From contig NZ_JIBO01000004.1 of assembly GCF_000688655.1 (NCBI RefSeq), forward strand, positions 425,507 through 431,725: a DNA stretch of 6,219 nucleotides, in the 5' to 3' direction. This stretch comes from Lonsdalea quercina subsp. quercina. Lineage in GTDB: Bacteria; Pseudomonadota; Gammaproteobacteria; Enterobacterales; Enterobacteriaceae. The notes beneath the pieces are model-generated. The model saw nothing but the letters and a program-made list of their open reading frames with translations. It was not told the origin of the DNA and ran no database searches. The stretch's first letter is position 1; each line of letters begins with the position of its first letter. Made by a program: the position numbers and the translations under genes. Of the stretch, positions 1 through 4,525 are shown in pieces.

Positions 1-637
1 GTGGAAAGCATGGGTCTTCAATCCATACTTGATCTAATGGCTGCATTAGTGTTCGACTAATAAGATTTAAGGCTCCTCGATAACCTGCAGTAATGAAAAT
101 TTGTGATGATGTACAGTTAAGTCCTCGAGATACACGGAGATAAGAAGCGATAGCTTCTCGTAAGGGTTGGTATCCAGCAGCTTGAGGATAAGAGAAAAAG
201 TAATTTTGTTGGCGTAATTGGCGAGTATATATATTACCCCAAATCTTATATGGAAAAAGATCTAATCCAGGTAGACCTAGCTGGTAGGGAGCGGGTGAGT
301 GGCTTTTGGATGAAAAATCGGACAGAGGGTCATATAGTGAGTGAGATACTTTTTGGGAAGGGGGTATGTCATTTTCCTGAATAGATAATTTGGCTAGTTT
401 TTTTGAAACAATTGTACCTGCGGGACCGCGGGCTTCGAGGTAACCCGCTTCTGTTAATAGGCTGTAGGCAAGTTCTACGGTGTTTCTGGATAATTGTAAT
501 TCGCTTGCGAGTGTGCGGATAGAAGGTACTCTCTGTCCAGGAATTAAAACGTTACTCTGAATGCTTTTTACAAATCGATCATAAATTTGCCGATACAATG
601 GTTTTTGATTATCATCAAAAAATTCTTTTTTATTCAT
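1..637 (-). CDS. MocR-type (GntR family) transcriptional regulator, N-terminal part, cut by window edge
   Basis: This is an open frame of 212 complete codons from an ATG at 637-635, running off the left edge. Residues 13-77 form a GntR-type winged helix: KPLYRQIYDRF, then PGQRVPSIRTLASELQLSRNT and a wing ending in the EARGPAGTIVS region. A variable linker of about 35 residues follows. From about residue 118 the sequence is like a fold-type I aminotransferase (PYQLGLPGLDLFP, then SYPQAAGYQPLREAIASYL, FITAGYRGALNLI and VWIEDPCFP). This order defines MocR/PdxR-type regulators, usually about 450-500 residues long, which bind pyridoxal phosphate through a lysine that would lie outside the window. 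The start is supported by AAAGAG about 8 bases upstream. Codon use is AT-rich, unlike the genes further right. The effector and target cannot be deduced; family members control vitamin B6, amine or amino-acid metabolism. No gene diverges from it within 300 bases, so its usual divergent target may have been displaced. Confidence 0.9.
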   Translation of the reverse strand, partial: MNKKEFFDDNQKPLYRQIYDRFVKSIQSNVLIPGQRVPSIRTLASELQLSRNTVELAYSLLTEAGYLEARGPAGTIVSKKLAKLSIQENDIPPSQKVSHSLYDPLSDFSSKSHSPAPYQLGLPGLDLFPYKIWGNIYTRQLRQQNYFFSYPQAAGYQPLREAIASYLRVSRGLNCTSSQIFITAGYRGALNLISRTLMQPLDQVWIEDPCFP

Positions 638-642
638 TTGTT

Positions 643-650
643 ATCTCTTT
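643..650 (-). promoter_or_regulatory. Ribosome binding site of the MocR-type gene
   Basis: The minus strand reads AAAGAGAT about six to eight bases before the ATG at 637. It is a moderate Shine-Dalgarno match, and the only purine-rich stretch near a start codon in this frame. It supports the chosen start. Confidence 0.5.
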
Positions 651-693
651 AATAAATAATCATCAGCAATAGATAACGGTTTTATACAAAAGA

Positions 694-711
694 AGGTTAT
701 ATAAGTTATAT
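694..711. repeat. Tandem 9-bp repeat upstream of the MocR-type gene, possible operator
   Basis: AGGTTATAT at 694-702 is followed at once by AAGTTATAT at 703-711, with one mismatch between the two units. It lies about 57 bases upstream of the regulator's start. MocR/PdxR regulators are known to bind short direct repeats near their own promoters, so an operator role is plausible. In such AT-rich DNA a chance repeat cannot be excluded. Confidence 0.35.
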
Positions 712-852
712 TGGGGAATAGAGCTTAAGCTAACTAGTATCTTATCATATTCTATGGATGTATAAACTGATAACTATTTTAATGGGAAATATATTCTCTC
801 TAGAATAAATGATTTATATATATTACCATACTTTATATTAAGTGCAACAATA

Positions 853-881
853 TTGTTAATGGTTCTATTGTATTCTCTATA
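853..881 (+). promoter_or_regulatory. Weak sigma-70-like promoter candidate, no gene downstream
   Basis: TTGTTA at 853-858 and TCTATA at 876-881 are separated by 17 bases, which is the ideal spacing with imperfect boxes. The -35 box overlaps the palindrome at 846-857. Within about 30 bases downstream the sequence changes to the IS-like end at 912, and no plus-strand gene follows. If real, it may be the orphaned promoter of a lost gene that once diverged from the MocR-type regulator. Confidence 0.2.
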
Positions 882-911
882 TCTCTTGAATACTTAAAGT
901 TGCAGGTAGTG

Positions 912-928
912 TGAACCGCCACGGGTTT
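912..928. mobile_element. IS3-family (IS51-group-like) terminal inverted repeat remnant
   Basis: TGAACCGCCACGGGTTT differs by one base from the TGAACCGCCCCGGGTTT terminus of IS629-like members of the IS3 family, as I remember it. The orientation fits either the left end of a plus-strand element or the right end of a minus-strand element. A transposase remnant of this family lies on the minus strand at 2856-3096, far too distant to be the normal partner end of an element of this type. No orfA start is visible just to the right. The sequence marks a border in base composition. Confidence 0.5.
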
Positions 929-978
929 AACGGACACTTCAGAGTCCATTTACGGACTGACCCACATCACTATACGCA

Positions 979-1173
979 TCAATCAGGTACGAGCTGACCG
1001 CTCACGTTAAATTCATGAAGGTGGCGTATGCCACCATTTAGGGGGGGCAGCGGGCACAGTGTAAAGGACAGGCAGAAAACTTCTACTTTGGTCATCCCCT
1101 TGGTAAGAGATGTCTGGTGAGCAGAGTCTTTAAAAAGAAAGCCTTCCGGTAATACAAAAAGCTGCCTAATCAC
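979..1173 (-). CDS. Small hypothetical frame, 64 codons, doubtful
   Basis: This is a GTG-started frame downstream of the Ig-like gene on the same strand, 56 bases after its stop. I do not recognise the product. It starts with a mildly hydrophobic stretch (MIRQLFVLPEGFLF) and has no obvious domain. There is no good Shine-Dalgarno sequence close to the GTG; AAAGGG lies too far upstream. A candidate terminator separates it from the Ig-like gene. It contains a hairpin-forming sequence (1020-1025 with 1030-1035, GGTGGC/GCCACC). It may be a chance frame in IS-derived or degraded DNA rather than a gene. Confidence 0.15.
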   Translation of the reverse strand: MIRQLFVLPEGFLFKDSAHQTSLTKGMTKVEVFCLSFTLCPLPPLNGGIRHLHEFNVSGQLVPD

Positions 1174-1219
1174 GAACTTTACAATAGTGCCCTTTTGTTA
1201 AATGTAGTTATTGCAGGAT

Positions 1220-1243
1220 AAAAAGTCGATTAGGAACTAACCG
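1220..1243 (-). terminator. Candidate intrinsic terminator overlapping the stop of the Ig-like gene
   Basis: On the minus strand CGGTTAG pairs with CTAATCG around a three-base loop (TTC), giving a seven-pair stem with one G-U pair. ACTTTTT follows the stem directly. The TAA stop lies inside the 3' arm. The stem is short and only moderately GC-rich, so strength is uncertain, but position and T-run are right for ending transcription of the gene at 1230-2639. Confidence 0.4.
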
Positions 1244-2639
1244 TGATATTGTCGATACTTAAAGCGGGGCCGGATATAACAAGGCTTTTTGCCTTGGTTC
1301 CCGTAAATGTATGCTCAAACCAACAGCCTACAGTGTTACCACTGCCAGTAATATCTTCCATATAAACCTCTTTGTCCTGGCTGTCATAAAAAGCAAAACG
1401 GTTCTTATATCCCTTTCCCATTTGTACTCCAGCTTTAAAATAATTAAATTCAATAGGGAACGTGATTTTATATTTAAGAGCAGTCGCTCCACCATATGCA
1501 CTAAGGGCCGTCCCCACCAGATAGGGTGCAAGCTCATCATCAACCCCATCAGCTATAACAATCCTGTCCAAGCTGAGATTGGTCAGAGTAGCACCAGAGT
1601 TCACCAGTTGTACGGACTGCCATAAATATAATGTAATGTTTTGATTTCCCTCAAAATCCTCGAATATCATGGAGGGTGATATCTTAATGGTATAAATTGA
1701 TTCTGCGGAGGTTTCAACTACCGCGGACTGAGAACGCGTCACCTGGTACCATACAACTATCTGTTCTCCGTCCGTATCACCTGCCAGGTTATTGTTCAGC
1801 ATAATCGTCAGCGCCTTACCGGCCTCTGCCGATGTCACCGTATGCTTGGCACTGGTCGTAATACCTGACATGTCCCTCAGCGAAGCCGTCACACTATCCC
1901 CCTCTGCCAGGTTTGCCACTTCTGGGATGACTATCGAGATGCCACCTGTTAAAGATGCCGGGTCAATAGTCATCGCCGTGTTATCCGCTTCAGCCACTGT
2001 GGGAGCAGGCAAGACTACTTCCCCCCCTTTAAATGTTGCCGTCACCGAATTGTAAACGGCAATATTTTCAGCGAGATAAGCGGTTAATTTCGATTGGCCG
2101 GCGGTCGTACTGGTGAAGGGCAGAGAGGCCCGCCCGTTGCTGTCTGTTGTAATCTTCGCCGTATTTTCCCCGCTAATAAAGACAGCACCATTTGTCAGCG
2201 TAAGGGAAACTGATGCTCCGGAAACTGGAACAGTTCCGCTGAGCGTCTGGAGCTCAACTTGGTTCTGGTCCTCGCCGTCAGCTTTGGCGTCATCAATTGT
2301 CAGCAGAAGATTTATGGTATCGACGGAATTATGCGATGGGGTAAACGTTGCCGCCAGGGAGTTATGAATGGCGGTATCGCTCTGAAGTGCAATCTCAATC
2401 ACAATGGTTTCTGCCGTAGTGTCAACCAGGCTGGCAGACACTGCGCCGAGGCTATTACTCGAAACCACGATGGATGACAAACCGTTTGAGAAGATTGCTG
2501 AACCAGTTGTAATGCTGAAAACAACAGGCTCATTTGATATATAATTTTTACCATTCATTATATCGGCACTGGCACTGATTTTATCAGTGCCATTCGCGAC
2601 GGCAGTGTTCGGTGTAAGCACGAAATTTGTTATTTCCAT
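1230..2639 (-). CDS. Multi-domain bacterial Ig-like (Big-1 type) protein with C-terminal beta-rich domain
   Basis: The gene encodes an intact 469-residue protein. Residues 3-100 and 106-204 look like two Big-1 domains as found in invasin/intimin-type proteins. Each opens with a LTP/LTI strand and a 'A.ADG/ANG' turn and closes with a 'Y/HNS..ATF' strand; the second has the typical TTDSNGRASLPFTSTTAG region. Residues 208-320, after an LPAP linker, resemble a third Ig-like domain (GISIVIPEVANLAEGDSV, then GEQIVVWYQV). Residues 322-469 are a different beta-rich domain (MIFEDFEGNQN, FKAGVQMGKGYKNRFAFYD, ending SIDNITVSS), reminiscent of jelly-roll carbohydrate-binding modules. There is no signal peptide, beta-barrel anchor or LPXTG-like signal, so it is not a classical autotransporting invasin, and its route to the surface, if any, is unknown. 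The start is supported by GGAG eight bases upstream. An adhesive or glycan-binding role is inference from the fold types. It lies between IS3-family remnants. Confidence 0.8.
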   Translation of the reverse strand: MEITNFVLTPNTAVANGTDKISASADIMNGKNYISNEPVVFSITTGSAIFSNGLSSIVVSSNSLGAVSASLVDTTAETIVIEIALQSDTAIHNSLAATFTPSHNSVDTINLLLTIDDAKADGEDQNQVELQTLSGTVPVSGASVSLTLTNGAVFISGENTAKITTDSNGRASLPFTSTTAGQSKLTAYLAENIAVYNSVTATFKGGEVVLPAPTVAEADNTAMTIDPASLTGGISIVIPEVANLAEGDSVTASLRDMSGITTSAKHTVTSAEAGKALTIMLNNNLAGDTDGEQIVVWYQVTRSQSAVVETSAESIYTIKISPSMIFEDFEGNQNITLYLWQSVQLVNSGATLTNLSLDRIVIADGVDDELAPYLVGTALSAYGGATALKYKITFPIEFNYFKAGVQMGKGYKNRFAFYDSQDKEVYMEDITGSGNTVGCWFEHTFTGTKAKSLVISGPALSIDNITVSS

Positions 2640-2647
2640 TACATAAT

Positions 2648-2651
2648 CTCC
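2648..2651 (-). promoter_or_regulatory. Ribosome binding site of the Ig-like gene
   Basis: The minus strand has GGAG with an 8-base spacer to the ATG at 2639. Another ATG three bases after GGAG runs directly into TAA (ATGTAATGG), so the downstream ATG is the real start. Confidence 0.65.
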
Positions 2652-2655
2652 GCTA

Positions 2656-2667
2656 TCAATGCATTGA
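2656..2667. repeat. 12-bp perfect palindrome just upstream of the Ig-like gene's ribosome binding site
   Basis: TCAATGCATTGA is a perfect palindrome five bases upstream of the GGAG of the Ig-like gene. The position would suit a repressor site or an mRNA structure in the leader. No regulator is identified, and a single short palindrome may be chance. Farther upstream in the leader, 2709-2728 can form a hairpin (CGGGGCA with TGCCCG, one bulge). Confidence 0.3.
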
Positions 2668-2855
2668 CTGAAGTGAATTTGGATATTGTCTGAAAGCCTC
2701 TACCTCGGGGCAGTCTGATGCCCGACAACACTGAAAGCGCATTCTTCCAGTATCAGAATGACTAAAATACCAATGAAAGCCGGTTAATGGAGCCTGATGA
2801 GCCGGGCAGAAACGGTTCAATACTGACCTTGGTTCAAAATCAGTGCAGTCATAAA

Positions 2856-3096
2856 CTAGAGATCTTCGTCTTTCTGAAGACTTCGAATGAATTCAGCCGG
2901 AATCATGTCATTTGATGATGAATGCGTTCTCTCAAGATTGTATTTCCTGCGCCAGGGGGCGAGTCTGTCCTGCGCATCGCCCAGTAACAGGAATCAGGAA
3001 TGTTCAGACATTCATCCCCCAGACTACTGTTAAATGACTCGATAAACGGATTATCTGTCGGTTTCCAGGGTGGGAGAAGTCCATGATGACATCCTC
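2856..3096 (-). mobile_element. IS3-family transposase (OrfB) C-terminal remnant, frameshifted
   Basis: On the minus strand the end of an IS3-family OrfB (DDE-type integrase fold) can be pieced together from two or three frames. It reads MDFSHPG, then KPTDNPFIESFNSSLGDECLNI, then GDAQDRLAPWRRKYNLERTH and IPAEFIRSLQKDEDL before the TAG at 2858-2856. The E of FIESFN is the last acidic catalytic residue of the family. At least two small deletions break it, one base near CCTGGAAACCG (about 3065) and two bases near the ECLNI region, which also leaves an in-frame TGA. Everything upstream in the transposase is missing: the sequence passes directly into a LysR relic at about 3097. No terminal repeat is seen just after the stop. 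It cannot be active. Confidence 0.85.
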
Positions 3097-3282
3097 CTCG
3101 CCCGTCCAAGGTCACCGACACGCTGTGAGCAGAACGACGCAATAACCGCGTACCGAGGTGCGCTTCGGGCCGCGCCAGTGCTTTTCCTGCCGCAGACCGT
3201 GTCGACCAATGGCCTTGCCTGCGGGCGCAAAACTTCCCGCCTCAACAATCGCGACGAATGTACGCAGGGTATTAAGCTCAAT
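3097..3282 (-). pseudogene. LysR-type regulator, N-terminal DNA-binding part only, broken
   Basis: The minus strand from about 3282 reads IELNTLRTFVAIVEAGSFA, then PAGKAIGR. After a one-base deletion in the GGTCGACACGG stretch (about 3210) it continues TRSAAGKALARPEAHLGTRL, LRRSAHSVSVTLDGR. This is the classic winged helix-turn-helix of LysR regulators, about 62 of the usual 300 residues. The effector-binding domain is gone, because the sequence runs into transposase DNA after DGR. The expected ATG is now ATT. It points away from the hydrolase relic, the common arrangement of a LysR regulator and its divergent target, so it probably once controlled that gene. The second-frame part is now fused in frame with transposase codons (3142 down to 2903), a chance product of decay. 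Confidence 0.8.
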
Positions 3283-3421
3283 ACCACCGCCAGGATGATC
3301 GTTATTGATGAATATGCGGACACTCTTTGTCGAACTCTTTCCCCGAATTGTTCAATCGAAGTACCAGCGTAGAAAATAATTCACCGGGAGACCAATTAAA
3401 TCTTACTTATTAACGCGTAAA
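3283..3421. other. Former divergent control region between LysR and hydrolase relics
   Basis: These 139 bases lie between the likely original starts of the two divergent relics. In intact systems of this kind the LysR binding site and both promoters lie here. I could not recognise a clear T-N11-A palindrome or a good promoter pair, which agrees with decay. Confidence 0.4.
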
Positions 3422-4333
3422 ATGCTTTAGAGGTATGGATTCAGGCCGCTGCGCCCGTACTACTAAAAATGAAGGGCGAGAGTGATAAGAGCTGGCCAGA
3501 TGCTCTGGCAGATGATGTCGACGGACTCGACAGCCTCTTCCTGCGCCTGAAGACGTCTCGTTCGTCCCTATTGATTTAGGCGGCGAGCCTAACCATGACG
3601 GTAACGCCCGACAACGTAATTGAAGGGGCTGTTTTACATACATGGGGGCGGCTACGTCCATGGGGGAACAACAGCCTACCGGGGACGGGCAGGGAACTAT
3701 GCCAAACTTCTCCGGGCGACCGTCTTTGTACCGGACTATCGACCGGCGCCCGAGTCTCCTTTCCCCATTCCTATCGATGATACTTTTCTTGCCTATCGCT
3801 CTCTGTTGGAGAGCGGCGTATCCCCGCAAACGTTGGTTATTGCCGGGTATGCCGCTGGGGGAGCGATGGTGGTGACGATCATGCGAGAAGCCAAAGAGGC
3901 CAATATCGCGCTTCCTGCCGCCGCGGTGGCAATGTCGACCTGGGCAGACCTGACCCATAGCGGAGACGCGGCGAAAGTCATAAATGGTATTGATCCTTTG
4001 TGCAGTGCCGAATTCCTCAACCAGCTGGCAGGCATTTTTCTTGCCGGGGATCTACCTATCCATCCTGATGCCTCGCCGAATTTTGCGGATGTCAGGGGGC
4101 TTGCGCCTACGTTGATTCAAATTGGTGAAAACGAGGTCATGCTGAGCGGTGCCACACGACTGGCGGCTCATCTCGGCGACAGTCGCGTAAGGACGTCGCT
4201 TGAAATCTGGCCTGGCATGTTCCACGTCTGGCCGCTGTTTGCGGGACTTCTGCTCGAGGCCGATCAGGCCCTGCGGAACGCGGTTCGATTTCTGGATGAT
4301 GCACTGTCATCGTCTCCTCATGAGATACGATAA
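3422..4333 (+). pseudogene. Hormone-sensitive-lipase type alpha/beta hydrolase (esterase), frameshifted and catalytically dead
   Basis: The span equals about 304 codons, the usual length for this family. The N-terminal part is split over several frames: ALEVWIQAAAPVLLKMKG...WPDALADDVDG, then after about 3530 LPAPEDVSFVPIDLGGEPNH, then from about 3597 VTPDNVIEG, then after about 3628 the long frame that starts at a TTG (3620) and runs to 4333. That frame has the oxyanion motif HGGGYVHGG (residues 8-16), DYRPAPESPFP, and WPGMFHVWPLF with the catalytic His202. The nucleophile motif GDSAGG has become GYAAGG: Ala78 (GCC, 3851-3853) replaces Ser. In the 'DE' loop the catalytic Asp is apparently Asn171 (AAC, 4130-4132). 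The intact family hydrolyses short-chain esters. An alternative reading, that the 237-residue frame is translated as a non-catalytic protein, is weak because no good ribosome binding site precedes the TTG. Confidence 0.8.
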
Positions 4334-4416
4334 CGTGGTAAGCCATGTATAAAGTGAAGTCATTGGATCGTCAGTGACGCCTCTTTATTGATTCGGTAGA
4401 GATGTATTCAAGGTAT

Positions 4417-4437
4417 GCGCCCTGTAACACAGGGCGC
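4417..4437. terminator. Strong hairpin between convergent genes, probable bidirectional terminator
   Basis: GCGCCCTGT (4417-4425) and ACAGGGCGC (4429-4437) form a perfect nine-pair stem with the three-base loop AAC. It lies 84 bases after the hydrolase relic and 89 bases beyond the stop of the convergent polyketide synthase gene. The T-runs on both sides are weak (TTCCTATC to the right, ATACCTTG on the other strand), so termination strength is uncertain, though position and stem fit. Confidence 0.55.
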
Positions 4438-4525
4438 TTCCTATCATGATTATGGTCCTGCAACTCTCATTGCCGCACTTATCTCTTTTCGAGCTATCAC
4501 AAGGCCTCGATAGTTTTTTACACCG

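Larger units (their letters stand above)
638..911. other. AT-rich intergenic region without a gene
   Basis: I see no credible coding frame here on either strand. The region holds the tandem repeat at 694-711, a 12-bp perfect palindrome AACAATATTGTT at 846-857, and a weak promoter-like sequence pointing right at 853-881. It probably contains the control region of the MocR-type gene. It ends abruptly where the base composition changes next to an IS-like terminal sequence at 912. Confidence 0.5.

Noticed and set aside
938..957. Small hairpin AGTCC/GGACT beside the IS-like end
   Set aside because: It is only five base pairs with no T-run or gene context, so a role cannot be argued.
1311..1625. 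104-codon open frame on the plus strand
   Set aside because: It is antisense to the well-supported Ig-like gene and shows no protein-family features.
2814..2844. Direct repeat GGTTCAA (2814-2820, 2831-2837) and inverted ACTGA/TCAGT near the transposase end
   Set aside because: Too short and spaced for a convincing site; TGAACCG on the minus strand matches only the first seven bases of an IS3-type end.
2903..3142. 79-codon open frame on the minus strand as a real fusion gene
   Set aside because: It joins LysR codons to transposase codons and later leaves the correct transposase frame; it is a by-product of deletion and frameshift.
3410..3958. 182-codon open frame on the minus strand
   Set aside because: It lies antisense to the hydrolase relic, has no recognisable domain and is biased in composition, as expected for the reverse frame of GC-rich coding DNA.
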